Below are positions 8,110-17,095 of a stretch of DNA of 64,000 bases, in pieces. Each line of letters opens with the position of its first letter. The first letter of the stretch is position 1. The stretch lies in assembly GCF_015350975.1 (NCBI RefSeq), contig NZ_JADKRX010000002.1, forward strand, positions 771,158-835,157. Reading direction: 5' to 3'. The notes beneath the pieces are model-generated. The model saw only the letters and a list, made by a program, of their open reading frames with translations, had not been told where the DNA came from and searched no databases. A program made the position numbers and the translations under genes. This stretch comes from Curtobacterium sp. VKM Ac-1395 (GTDB lineage Bacteria > Actinomycetota > Actinomycetes > Actinomycetales > Microbacteriaceae).

Positions 8110-8931
8110 ATGCAGACGGCGACGGCACTCCGTTCGCCCGGGGACCGCGCTGAGCGCCCCGGGCGTCGTGACGCTGCCGTCAGCGGTGCCGGCGGTGCCG
8201 CCGACCACCTCCGGGACGCCCGCGCGGCGCTCGACCGGATCACGTCGCTGCGGTCGCGGGTCAACGACATGGAGTCCACCCGCGTCGACACGGCGGGGCT
8301 CCCCACGGCGGCGGCGTTGGAGCCCCTGCTGCCCGGGGGAGCCATCCGGGTCGGCGGCACCTACGCGGTGCCCGAGTCCGTGCTGCTCGCGATGACCATG
8401 CTGCAGGCGGCCTCCGCCGCGGGGGCGTGGTGCGCGGTCGTCGGGGTGCCGTCCTTCGGGATCGAAGCCGCGGCGGCGGCCGGGATCGACCTGGAACGCC
8501 TCGTGCTCGTGCCCGACCCGGGCGACCAGTGGCTCGCCGTGACCGCGGCGATGGCCGACGTCGCGCAGATCGTCCTGACCCGTCCGCTCGGTCGGGTCGT
8601 GCCCGGTGACGTGGCGCGGCTGTCCGCCCGGCTGCGACAGCGCGGGGGTGCGCTCGTCGCCCTCGGGTCGTGGCCAGGCGCCGACGTCACGCTGCGGGTC
8701 ACGTCGTCCACGTGGTCGGGGATCGGACAGGGGCACGGCCACCTGACGGAGCGTCGGGCCACGGTGACGGCGACCGGGCGTGCCGGTGCGGTGCGGCCGC
8801 TCAGTGCCGAACTGCTGCTGCCGGCGGCCGACGGCGTGGTCAGGACCGCGACGCCGATGCCGGTGGCGCTGCCCGGGGGCGGCGAGCACGGTGTGCGCGG
8901 CGACCTGCGGCCGGTGGCGGTGGCGTCGTGA
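8110..8931 (+). CDS. imuA: ImuA-type SOS mutagenesis protein
   Basis: RecA-like accessory protein of the ImuA-ImuB-DnaE2 translesion synthesis complex. 273 residues. The segment ALEPLLPGGAIRVGGTYAV, then hydrophobic strands (GAWCAVVGVPSFG) and LVLVPDPGDQWLAVTAAMADV, resemble a degenerate RecA fold without a clear Walker A motif, as in actinobacterial ImuA'. The ATG at 8110 is chosen over in-frame ATGs at 8062 and 8092 because the promoter predicts transcription starting there; the earlier starts would place the SOS box in the coding region. GTGA overlap with imuB. Confidence 0.85.
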   Translation: MQTATALRSPGDRAERPGRRDAAVSGAGGAADHLRDARAALDRITSLRSRVNDMESTRVDTAGLPTAAALEPLLPGGAIRVGGTYAVPESVLLAMTMLQAASAAGAWCAVVGVPSFGIEAAAAAGIDLERLVLVPDPGDQWLAVTAAMADVAQIVLTRPLGRVVPGDVARLSARLRQRGGALVALGSWPGADVTLRVTSSTWSGIGQGHGHLTERRATVTATGRAGAVRPLSAELLLPAADGVVRTATPMPVALPGGGEHGVRGDLRPVAVAS

Positions 8932-10550
8932 TCGGGCAGCAGCGCGTCCGTGTCGACGCGATCGTCCGTGGCGGCGGGGCCCTGCCCGAGCCCCCACCCA
9001 CCAGGACCATCGTGCTCTGGTGCCCGGACTGGCCCGTCATCGCCGCTGCCCGGGCAGCCGGAGCGCCGCCGGAGCAGCCCTTCGCGGTGGTGTCGAAGGG
9101 CCTGGTGTACGCGAGTTCGGCGTCCGCGCGGCAGCACGGGGTCGTCCGGGGGCTCCGACTGCGGGAAGCCCAGGCACGCTGCACGGACCTCGTCGTGCAG
9201 TCCTACGACGACGCCCTCGACCACCGTGCGTTCGAGCCGGTCATCCGGGCCGTGGAGGCAGCGGTGCCCGGGGTCGAGGTCCTGCGCCCCGGCACGCTCG
9301 CGCTGCGGTCCCGTGGTCCGGCGCGCTACTACGGCGGTGAACGCGCCGCGGCGGCCACGCTCGCCGGGATCGCCGCCGACCACGGTGCGCCCGGGGTCCG
9401 TGCCGGCGTCGCGGACACCCCGTTCGCGGCGGAGCAGGCTGCCAGGGCCCGTCCGGTCCGGCCGGGGGAACGGGTGCGCATCGTGCCGGTCGACGGCTCG
9501 TCCGACTTCCTGGCGCCGCTGCCGCTCGGGGTGCTGGGCGACGCCGACCTGGCGTCGGTGCTCGACCGCCTCGGGATCACCACGCTCGGGGCGTTCGCCG
9601 CACTGCGTGACGAACAGGTGCGCGACCGGTTCGGGCTCGCCGGGGCGTTCCTGCACCGGCTGGCGGGCGGTCGCGACCCGCGCGAGATCTCCGCGCGCGA
9701 GATCCCGCCGGAGCTCCGCACCGAGGCCTCCTTCGAACCGGCACTCGACCGCGCCGACCAGATCGCGTTCGCGTTCCGCCGGTCGGCCGACGACTTCGCC
9801 GCCCGGCTGCGCGCCGCTGGGCTCGTCGCGACGACCATCCGCGTGGGGATCCTCGACGAGCGGGACATCCTGCTCGAGCGCACGTGGACCCATCCCCGGT
9901 GGTTCGACGCCGCCGACGTGGTCGACCGGGTGCGCTGGCAGCTCGCCGGCGGAGTCGACCCCACCGGGCTCGAAGCGCCGGTCACGTCGGTGGTCCTCGA
10001 ACCGGTCGCCGTCGACGACATGGCGAACCACGAGCGCGGGCTGTGGGGGTCGGGGCCGGACGAGCGGGTCCACCACGGGCTCGCCCGTGTGCAGGGCATG
10101 GTCGGACACGACGGCGTGGTGACCCCGCGCATCGGCGGTGGGCGCACCCTGTCCGAGCGGATGGTGCTCGTGCCGTGGGGTGACGCGCCACCCGCCGACC
10201 TCGGCGCCGTGCGGGACCGTCCCTGGCCCGGCAAGCTCCCGGGCCCGCCACCGGCCACGGTCCTCGAGCGTCCCCGACCCGTGGACGTCGTCACGGTCGA
10301 CGGCGGCAGCGTGGACGTCGACGACCGCGGTGTGCTCTCGGGGACGCCCGGCCGGTTCCGGGCCGAGGGCGACCGCGGCGGGGGCTTCGGCGCGGTGACC
10401 GCGTGGGCCGGTCCCTGGCCGCTCGTCGTGCGCTGGTGGGACGCCGGCGGTCGGCGCCTGCACCGGCTGCAGCTCGTCGACGCCGAGGGGCGGGCCTGGT
10501 ACCTGGTCCTCGCGGACCACCGCTGGTGGGCAGAGGCGGTCGCCACGTGA
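8928..10550 (+). CDS. imuB: ImuB, Y-family-polymerase-like protein
   Basis: Adaptor that links DnaE2 to the sliding clamp during SOS mutagenesis. 540 residues with a Y-family layout: TIVLWCPDWPVIAAARAAG near the N-terminus, then YASSASARQHGVVRGLRLREA and ARYYGGE. The N-terminal metal-binding motif of active DinB enzymes (DxDxFF) is replaced by WCPDWP, so it is probably not an active polymerase, as known for ImuB. GTG start at 8928 overlaps the imuA stop by 4 bp. dnaE2 follows after 13 bp. Confidence 0.9.
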   Translation: MIGQQRVRVDAIVRGGGALPEPPPTRTIVLWCPDWPVIAAARAAGAPPEQPFAVVSKGLVYASSASARQHGVVRGLRLREAQARCTDLVVQSYDDALDHRAFEPVIRAVEAAVPGVEVLRPGTLALRSRGPARYYGGERAAAATLAGIAADHGAPGVRAGVADTPFAAEQAARARPVRPGERVRIVPVDGSSDFLAPLPLGVLGDADLASVLDRLGITTLGAFAALRDEQVRDRFGLAGAFLHRLAGGRDPREISAREIPPELRTEASFEPALDRADQIAFAFRRSADDFAARLRAAGLVATTIRVGILDERDILLERTWTHPRWFDAADVVDRVRWQLAGGVDPTGLEAPVTSVVLEPVAVDDMANHERGLWGSGPDERVHHGLARVQGMVGHDGVVTPRIGGGRTLSERMVLVPWGDAPPADLGAVRDRPWPGKLPGPPPATVLERPRPVDVVTVDGGSVDVDDRGVLSGTPGRFRAEGDRGGGFGAVTAWAGPWPLVVRWWDAGGRRLHRLQLVDAEGRAWYLVLADHRWWAEAVAT

Positions 10551-10563
10551 ACAGGAGCAGCTG

Positions 10564-13500
10564 ATGGGGTACAACAACCCACCGATCCCGTGGTCCCAGT
10601 TCGAGCGGGCGCTGTCGGACAAGCGCAGCCCGGGGACGGCGCACGAAGGTGACGGCGGGGACAGCCCGGCGTGGTCGCGCAAGCGTGCGCCGTACGAACC
10701 GTCCGAGGTCGCCCGGGGCGGCGACGCACCCACCGTGCCGTACGCGGAACTGCACGCGCACTCCACGTTCAGCTTCCTCGACGGCGCCAGCCAGCCCGAG
10801 CACCTGTTCGAGGAAGCCGCCCGGCTGCGCCTGCACGCCCTCGCACTCACCGACCACGACGGTTTCTACGGCGCTGCCCGGATGGCGGAGGTCGCCGAGG
10901 CGTACCCGACCGTCGGCACCGTGTACGGCACCGAGCTCTCCCTCGGCCTGACCGAACCGCAGAACGGGGTCCCCGACCCCGAGGGCTCCCACCTGCTGCT
11001 GCTGGCCGACGGACAGGACGGCTACCACCGGTTGGCCGGCGCCGTCACGAGCGCCCACCTGCGTGCCGGGTCCGAGAAGGGCCGCCCGCAGTACGACCTC
11101 GACGACCTCGCCCAGCGGTCCGGCGGCCACTGGCGGGTGCTGACGGGTTGCCGGAAGGGTGCCGTGCGACAGGCACTCGAACACGGCGGCGAGTCCGCGG
11201 CTGACACCGCCCTGCGCGCGCTGCTGGACCGCTTCGGGACCGGCAACGTGGTCGTCGAGCTCCTCGACCACGGCGACCCGCTCGACAGCGCCAGGAACGA
11301 CGCCCTCGCCGCGTTGGCGACCGCGCACGCGCTGCCCGTCGTCGCGACCGGCAACGTGCACTACGCCACACCCGACCGCTTCCCCGTGGCGACGGCACTC
11401 GCCGCGGTGCGGGCACGGCGCAGTCTCGACGAGATCGACGGCTGGCTGCCGGCCGCCGACACCGCCCACCTACGGTCCGGAGCCGAGATGGCCCGTCGGT
11501 TCGCGCGGTACCCGGGCGCGATCGAGCACAGCGTGACGCTCGCCGACGAACTCGGCTTCCGCCTGAAGACCGTGCAGCCCGGGCTGCCCGACATCGACGT
11601 CCCCGACGGCCACACCGCGATGTCGTGGCTGCGGGAGCTCACGTGGGACGGCGCCCGTCGCCGGTACCCGGGCAGCGCGGACGGCGTCGACCCGCACAAG
11701 CGGGAGCGCATCGAACGCGAGCTCGCGGTGATCGAGGACAAGAAGTTCCCCGGGTACTTCCTCATCGTCCGTGACATGGTCCAGTACGCCAGGGGGCGGG
11801 GGATCCTCTGCCAGGGACGCGGCTCCGCGGCGAACTCGGCGGTCTGCTACCTGCTGGAGATCACCGCGGTGGACTCGATCCGCTACGGCCTGCCGTTCGA
11901 GCGGTTCCTGTCGGCGATGCGCGACGAGGAGCCCGACATCGACGTCGACTTCGACTCCGACCGCCGGGAAGAAGTGATCCAGTACGTCTACGACAAGTAC
12001 GGCCGGTACAACGCCGCGCAGGTCGCGAACGTCATCACCTACCGGCCGAAGGGCGCCGTGCGGGACATGGCCAAGGCGCTCGGCCACAGCCCCGGGCAGC
12101 AGGACGCCTGGTCCAAGCAGGTCGAACGCTGGGGGTCCGTCACCGAGAGCCAGGACCACGACATCCCGGCCGAGGTCGTCGGGCTGGCCAGCGACGTCCT
12201 CGGGTTCCCCCGACACCTCGGCATCCACTCCGGCGGCATGGTGCTCACCGACCGGCCGGTGGGGGAGGTCGTGCCGATCGAGCACGCCCGCATGGACGGC
12301 CGCACCGTGCTGCAGTGGGACAAGGACGACTGCGCGTACATGGGGCTGGTGAAGTTCGACATGCTCGGGCTCGGCATGCTCGCGGCGCTGCAGTACTCGT
12401 TCGACCTGGCGGCGGAGCACTGCGGGGAGCGCTGGGAGATGCACTCCATCCCGAAGGAGGAGCAGGGCGTCTACGACCAGCTGTGCCGGGCGGACACGAT
12501 CGGGGTGTTCCAGGTCGAGTCCCGCGCGCAGATGGGCACGCTGCCTCGACTGCTCCCACGCCGGTTCTACGACCTGGTGATCGAGGTCGCGCTGGTGCGT
12601 CCCGGGCCGATCCAGGGCGGCGCGGTGCACCCGTACATCCGGCGCCGCACGGGCGAGGAACCCATCACCTACATGCACCCGTCGCTCGAGCCCGTGCTCG
12701 AACGCACCCTCGGTGTGCCGCTGTTCCAGGAGCAGCTGATGCAGATGGCGATCGCCGTCGGCAACTGCTCGGGTGACGACGCCGACCTGCTGCGGCGTGC
12801 CATGGGGTCCAAGCGCGGACACGAGAAGATCGACCGGCTGCGGGACAAGCTCTACGCGGGCATGGCGGACAACGGCATCCACGGCGCGGACGCGGACACC
12901 ATCTACGCCAAGATCCAGGCGTTCGCGAACTTCGGCTTCGCGGAGAGCCACTCGATCAGCTTCGCGCTCATCGTCTACGCCAGCGCCTGGATGCGGCTGC
13001 ACTACCCGGGCGCCTTCCTCGCGGCGCTGCTCCGGGCCCAGCCGATGGGGTTCTACTCACCGCAGACCCTGGTGGCCGACGCACGCCGACACGGTGTCGA
13101 GGTGCTGCGTCCGGACATCCTGCGCTCGGCGGTCGACGCCACCCTGGAGCCCCTCGACGGACACACCGCCGGTCCGCACGGTGACGACGCCTGTCTGGCC
13201 GGCGAGCAGCCACCCGTGCTGCCGTTCGACAAGGCACGGCCCGACGACACCGCACAGCACCGGCGGGACGGTGCCTCCGCGGTCCGGCTCGGGCTGGCCG
13301 AGGTGGCCTCGCTCGGGCGGAAGAGCGCCGAGCGGATCGTCGCCGAGCGGGACGCCAACGGGCCGTTCACGGACATGTCCGACCTCGCCCGTCGGGTCGG
13401 ACTGACGACGCCGCAGCTCGAGGCCCTGGCCGCCGCCGATGCGTTCGCGCCGTTCGGGGTCGACCGCCGTGGCGGCATGTGGTCAGCTGCCCAGGCCGCT

Positions 13501-13980
13501 GCCGAGCGTCCCGACCAGCTGCCCGACACGCAGGTCGTCGTGCAGCCGCCGCTGTTCGGACAGATGACGAGCGGGGACGTCCTCATCGCGGACATGTGGT
13601 CGACGGGCATGACGACGGACGACCACCCCGTCGGGCACCTCCGCGACCGGCTGCGGGCCAAGCGGGTGCTCAGCGTCGGGGACCTCGCCACGGCCGAGAA
13701 CGGGCGGCGTATCGAGGTCGGCGGCATCGTGACGCACCGGCAGCGTCCGGCGACGGCGTCGGGGATCACCTTCCTGAACGTCGAGGACGAGACCGGCCTG
13801 GTCAACGTCATCTGCAGCGTCGGGGTGTGGGGGCGGTACCGGCGAGTTGCCCGGGAGTCGCCGGCGGTCGTCGTGCGCGGGATCCTCGAGCGCTCGCAGG
13901 ACGGCGTCGTGAACGTCGTGGCCGACCGCATCGAGCGCCTCCCGCTGGCGGTCAGGACGAGGTCCCGCGACTTCCAGTGA
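10564..13980 (+). CDS. dnaE2: Error-prone DNA polymerase DnaE2
   Basis: C-family polymerase that copies past lesions and causes most SOS mutations in actinobacteria. 1138 residues. A PHP domain begins near residue 60 (ELHAHSTFSFLDGAS, LTDHDGFYG). The catalytic aspartates are in DEEPDIDVDFDSDRR at about 457-471. A helix-hairpin-helix-like region is near 920-960 and an OB fold (EVGGIVTHRQRP, TFLNVEDETGLVNV) near 1050-1100. Start ATG follows aggag with 7 nt spacing. Third gene of the LexA-controlled imuA-imuB-dnaE2 operon. Confidence 0.95.
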   Translation: MGYNNPPIPWSQFERALSDKRSPGTAHEGDGGDSPAWSRKRAPYEPSEVARGGDAPTVPYAELHAHSTFSFLDGASQPEHLFEEAARLRLHALALTDHDGFYGAARMAEVAEAYPTVGTVYGTELSLGLTEPQNGVPDPEGSHLLLLADGQDGYHRLAGAVTSAHLRAGSEKGRPQYDLDDLAQRSGGHWRVLTGCRKGAVRQALEHGGESAADTALRALLDRFGTGNVVVELLDHGDPLDSARNDALAALATAHALPVVATGNVHYATPDRFPVATALAAVRARRSLDEIDGWLPAADTAHLRSGAEMARRFARYPGAIEHSVTLADELGFRLKTVQPGLPDIDVPDGHTAMSWLRELTWDGARRRYPGSADGVDPHKRERIERELAVIEDKKFPGYFLIVRDMVQYARGRGILCQGRGSAANSAVCYLLEITAVDSIRYGLPFERFLSAMRDEEPDIDVDFDSDRREEVIQYVYDKYGRYNAAQVANVITYRPKGAVRDMAKALGHSPGQQDAWSKQVERWGSVTESQDHDIPAEVVGLASDVLGFPRHLGIHSGGMVLTDRPVGEVVPIEHARMDGRTVLQWDKDDCAYMGLVKFDMLGLGMLAALQYSFDLAAEHCGERWEMHSIPKEEQGVYDQLCRADTIGVFQVESRAQMGTLPRLLPRRFYDLVIEVALVRPGPIQGGAVHPYIRRRTGEEPITYMHPSLEPVLERTLGVPLFQEQLMQMAIAVGNCSGDDADLLRRAMGSKRGHEKIDRLRDKLYAGMADNGIHGADADTIYAKIQAFANFGFAESHSISFALIVYASAWMRLHYPGAFLAALLRAQPMGFYSPQTLVADARRHGVEVLRPDILRSAVDATLEPLDGHTAGPHGDDACLAGEQPPVLPFDKARPDDTAQHRRDGASAVRLGLAEVASLGRKSAERIVAERDANGPFTDMSDLARRVGLTTPQLEALAAADAFAPFGVDRRGGMWSAAQAAAERPDQLPDTQVVVQPPLFGQMTSGDVLIADMWSTGMTTDDHPVGHLRDRLRAKRVLSVGDLATAENGRRIEVGGIVTHRQRPATASGITFLNVEDETGLVNVICSVGVWGRYRRVARESPAVVVRGILERSQDGVVNVVADRIERLPLAVRTRSRDFQ

Positions 13981-14434
13981 GGCGGGTGCCTCGCCGCGGT
14001 GCCGCGTGGAGCGCTGCCGCGCGGGGCGCGACGCGGGGAGCGGCGTCGTGCGGAGCGGCGCACTCGCGTACACGGGCCCATCCGCCCATCTGCGCGACGC
14101 GACGCCGCACCCGCCGCGCCGGCAGACGTCGGCACGTGTGCCTGCCGGCCGCGCCGAGGGACGTCGGCACAAGCCGGGCGGGAGGCTCCGCGCGGGCTGG
14201 CACCGAGCCTCCCGTCCGGCAGCGCGGTGCCGCACCACCAGCGGTCGCGACACCCCGCTCAGGTCCGCCGACCGGCCGCAACCAGTCGGTCGGAGCGTCG
14301 CGCAGCGACGACGACCGCCCTCTCGGCGGAACGCACGCGGGGCGTCGTGACCACTCGACGCTGGCGAGAGGGGGCGGCGCAGCAGCTCGACGGGGACCGC
14401 GGGCGAGGGCGCCGCGCCGCGCTACCGCGCCGCG
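13981..14434. other. Gene-free spacer between convergent dnaE2 and sensor kinase
   Basis: 454 bp with no convincing gene on either strand and very high GC. It holds a palindrome of the dispersed family (14179-14217) and a 13-bp tandem duplication (cgcgccgcgctac at 14413-14425 and 14426-14438) that overlaps the kinase stop codon. Nothing else was recognised. Confidence 0.7.
14179..14217. repeat. Dispersed palindrome, copy A
   Basis: cgggaggctc (14179-14188) pairs with gagcctcccg (14205-14214); the right edge reads GCCTCCCGTCC, as in four other copies. It lies between the 3' ends of two convergent genes and could terminate transcription. Confidence 0.8.
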
Positions 14435-15880
14435 CTACCGCGCCACGGGGACGCGCACGGTGACCTCGAGACCACCGGAGCGGACGTTGCGGAGGGACGC
14501 CGTGCCTCCTGCCCGTTCGGCGACGGCACGGACGATCGCGAGCCCCAGGCCGGAACCGCCCGGCAGGGGGATCGCGCCGGTCGCCGGGTCGGGAGCGGGG
14601 CGGGACTTCCGCGCCTCGTCGGGTCGGGTGAAGCGGTCGAACGCCACGGGCACGAAGGACTCGGGTACGCCGGGCCCGTCGTCGGTCACCTGGAGCTCGC
14701 CGAACTCGGGTGTGCTGCGCCAGGTGACGAGGACGCCGCCGCCTCGGGGGAGTGCGGAGACGGCGTTGCCGGCGATGTTCGTCACGAGCTGCGCCATGCC
14801 ACCGGCGTCGAGCCGGTACCGGGCCTCGTCGGGTGTCGGGGACACTGCCGGCGGCTCCAGGTCGAAGTCGACCGTGATGTCCTTCGTGCTCGCGATCAAC
14901 CGGACCCGGTCGACGGCGGCCATCACCTCGTCACCGAGGTCCGACCACGTCGAGAGCGCCTGCTGGTCCGTGTCACCAGCGCGCTCGGACTCCTCGATCC
15001 GGGACAGCGTCAGCAGGTCGTTCGCCAGCCGGGACAACCGCGCGACGTTGTTCTTGGCGCGCTCGATGTGTTCGGCCAGCGCGGCGGCGTCACCGGCGTC
15101 GAGCGAGGCGAGGTCGAGCTGCGTGGTGAGGATCGCGAGCGGGGTGCGCAGCTCGTGGCTGGCGTCGGAGACCATCTGCCGCTCGCGCTCGGTCGCCTGC
15201 CGGGTCCGTGCCAGGAACGCGTTGAGGGTGACGGCGAGCGACGCCAGCTCGTCCTGCGCCGGCCCGACCGGCAGCTCGGCGCGCTCCGGGGCGACGGAGA
15301 GCCGTTCGGCCTCGCGGCGCATCCGGTTCACCGGCCGGAGGGCGGCGGTGGCGAGGATCCACGAGGCGACCCCGAACGCGACCAGGATCGCCAGCCCGGT
15401 GACCGAGAGCGTCGTGGTGAGGTCGTCGACGACGATCGCCTCGGCCTGCGCGTTGCGGGCGGCGACGACGGTCCACCGGCCGGCCTGGTTCACGGGGTGT
15501 TCGACGACGACGCGGTACTGCGACCCGGACACGTCGATGACGCTCGTGCCGGCGGCGGTCGTGGTCAGGCTGCCGAGGGCGCTCTCGACCCGGGACGGCA
15601 TCGTGGAGAGCACGATGTCGCCCTTCGGGGAGACGACGGCGACGAGTTGCAGGTTGCCCGGCGGCGAGAAGTCCGGGTTGCTGTCGACCTCGAGCGTGGC
15701 GACGTACGGGTCGGCGTCGGCATCGAGCAGGGTCCTGGTGGCCGATGCGACGACGCTCACCACCTGGAACCGCATCACCAGGACGAGCAGCACGATGACG
15801 ACCGCGGCGATCGCCGTCGAGCCGATCGTGATCCGCGACCGGAGCGAGAGCAGCCGGAGCGGCCGGATGAAGCGCAGCAC
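14435..15880 (-). CDS. Two-component sensor histidine kinase
   Basis: Membrane sensor that phosphorylates the regulator encoded just upstream. 481 residues: TM helix near 17-40, an extracytoplasmic sensor region of about 120 residues, second TM near 165-190, HAMP linker (LRPVNRMRREAERLS), H-box SDASHELRTPLAIL with His near 242, then ATPase motifs DDGPGVPES and GGSGLGLAIV. The N-box is divergent (NIAGNAVSALPRGG). It starts 11 bp after the regulator stop, in one operon. The signal is not known. Confidence 0.93.
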   Translation of the reverse strand: MLRFIRPLRLLSLRSRITIGSTAIAAVVIVLLVLVMRFQVVSVVASATRTLLDADADPYVATLEVDSNPDFSPPGNLQLVAVVSPKGDIVLSTMPSRVESALGSLTTTAAGTSVIDVSGSQYRVVVEHPVNQAGRWTVVAARNAQAEAIVVDDLTTTLSVTGLAILVAFGVASWILATAALRPVNRMRREAERLSVAPERAELPVGPAQDELASLAVTLNAFLARTRQATERERQMVSDASHELRTPLAILTTQLDLASLDAGDAAALAEHIERAKNNVARLSRLANDLLTLSRIEESERAGDTDQQALSTWSDLGDEVMAAVDRVRLIASTKDITVDFDLEPPAVSPTPDEARYRLDAGGMAQLVTNIAGNAVSALPRGGGVLVTWRSTPEFGELQVTDDGPGVPESFVPVAFDRFTRPDEARKSRPAPDPATGAIPLPGGSGLGLAIVRAVAERAGGTASLRNVRSGGLEVTVRVPVAR

Positions 15881-15891
15881 GTCGGGGCGCG

Positions 15892-16569
15892 TCAGGACCC
15901 GAGCAGGTCGAGCCGGTAGCCGCGTCCGCGCACGGTGGAGATGGCGACCGTCGCCTCGTGCGACGTCAGCTTCTTGCGGAGGTACGAGATGTACTGCTCC
16001 ACGACGTTCGGGTCGACGTGCTGCGAGCCGTCCCAGACCTCTTCGAGGATCTTGGGCCGGTCGACCACCGTGCCGACGGAGCGCGCGAGCAGCCGCAGCA
16101 GCGCGAACTCGGTGGGGCTGACGGCGACGCGCTGGCCCTGGATGGAAACGCGGCGGGCCTCGGAGTCGATGGCGACGTCGCCGACCTCGATGATGCGCGG
16201 TGCCCCGGCGGCCTCACGGCGGCCGAGCGCACGGAGCCGGGCGGTGAGCTCGGCGAAGGCGAACGGCTTCGTCAGGTAGTCGTCGGCACCGGCGTCCAGG
16301 CCGAAGACCCGGTCGTCGACGCCGTCGCGGGCGGTGACGAGCAGGATCCGCACGGGGTCCTCTCGTTCACGGATGCGCCGCGCCAGCTCGAACCCGGACA
16401 TGCCGGGCATCATCACGTCGACGACCGCCAGGTCGAACGCGTTGTCCCCGAGCGCGATGAGCGCCTCGACACCGTTCTCGACCGCGGTGACGCGGTACCC
16501 CTCGGCGGCGAGACCGCGTTCCATGAGGGCGCGCATCTCGTCGTCGTCCTCGACCACCAACAGCCGCAT
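15892..16569 (-). CDS. OmpR/PhoB-family response regulator
   Basis: DNA-binding partner of the kinase downstream. 225 residues: receiver domain with EDDD near 7-10, phosphoacceptor Asp51 in VVDVMMPGMSG and Lys near 102 in YLTKPFAF, followed by a winged-helix effector domain ending in STVRGRGYRLDLLG. The ATG at 16569 follows an excellent Shine-Dalgarno (ccaggaggtcact). The sequence does not identify its regulon. Confidence 0.95.
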   Translation of the reverse strand: MRLLVVEDDDEMRALMERGLAAEGYRVTAVENGVEALIALGDNAFDLAVVDVMMPGMSGFELARRIREREDPVRILLVTARDGVDDRVFGLDAGADDYLTKPFAFAELTARLRALGRREAAGAPRIIEVGDVAIDSEARRVSIQGQRVAVSPTEFALLRLLARSVGTVVDRPKILEEVWDGSQHVDPNVVEQYISYLRKKLTSHEATVAISTVRGRGYRLDLLGS

Positions 16570-16752
16570 AGTGACCTCCTGGGACCCATCGTGGCATCGA
16601 ACCGGCGTCCGGTGGTGTTCCGACCGTGATCCTGACTGAATCTCGTCACAGCGTGCCCCGTGATCGAGGGACGTGAGGACTGCTTGCTTCGTTGCTAGGC
16701 TCCCCGGCAGGACGGGATGTACCCGACAGACCGTCCTGTCTCTGGGGGACAC

Positions 16753-17070
16753 ATGGACGACCACTCTGACCACCCGGCAGTCATCCGACTGCGAGCCGAA
16801 CTCGATGCGGCGTGGAAGGGCGTCGGAGCGCTCGCGCAGCTCGAGCACGTCAGCCGCGACCGTGTCGTCGCCGAACTCCGCGCCGCCGTCCCGGACGTCG
16901 CCAGTCGCGCTGCTCGCGAAGCCGGACAGGAGGCCGTGGTCGCCGAGATCCGTCGGTTCGCAGCTGCTGAGGTGGTCGCCTCCGACCCCACCGTGCCGAG
17001 CCGCGTGATCTGGGGCGACATCGTCGGCACCGCCACCGTCGCGGCCACCGCCACCACGACCCTGTCGTAG
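16753..17070 (+). CDS. Small hypothetical protein
   Basis: 105 residues, hydrophilic and helical for the first 70 (an Ala- and Glu-rich region with AELRAAVPDVASRAAREAG), ending in the hydrophobic, Thr-rich VGTATVAATATTTLS. No family recognised. It reads away from the two-component operon across a 183-bp divergent space. The ATG at 16753 follows gggggac, a fair ribosome-binding site; an in-frame ATG at 16717 is less likely. A −10-like TAGGCT lies at 16696-16701. Confidence 0.65.
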   Translation: MDDHSDHPAVIRLRAELDAAWKGVGALAQLEHVSRDRVVAELRAAVPDVASRAAREAGQEAVVAEIRRFAAAEVVASDPTVPSRVIWGDIVGTATVAATATTTLS

Positions 17071-17095
17071 GAGGGGCCGGCGCGCGGCACCGCGG

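Noticed and set aside
11470..13002. Minus-strand frame of about 500 codons inside dnaE2
   Set aside because: Shadow of dnaE2; no recognisable domain, composition typical of a high-GC antisense frame.
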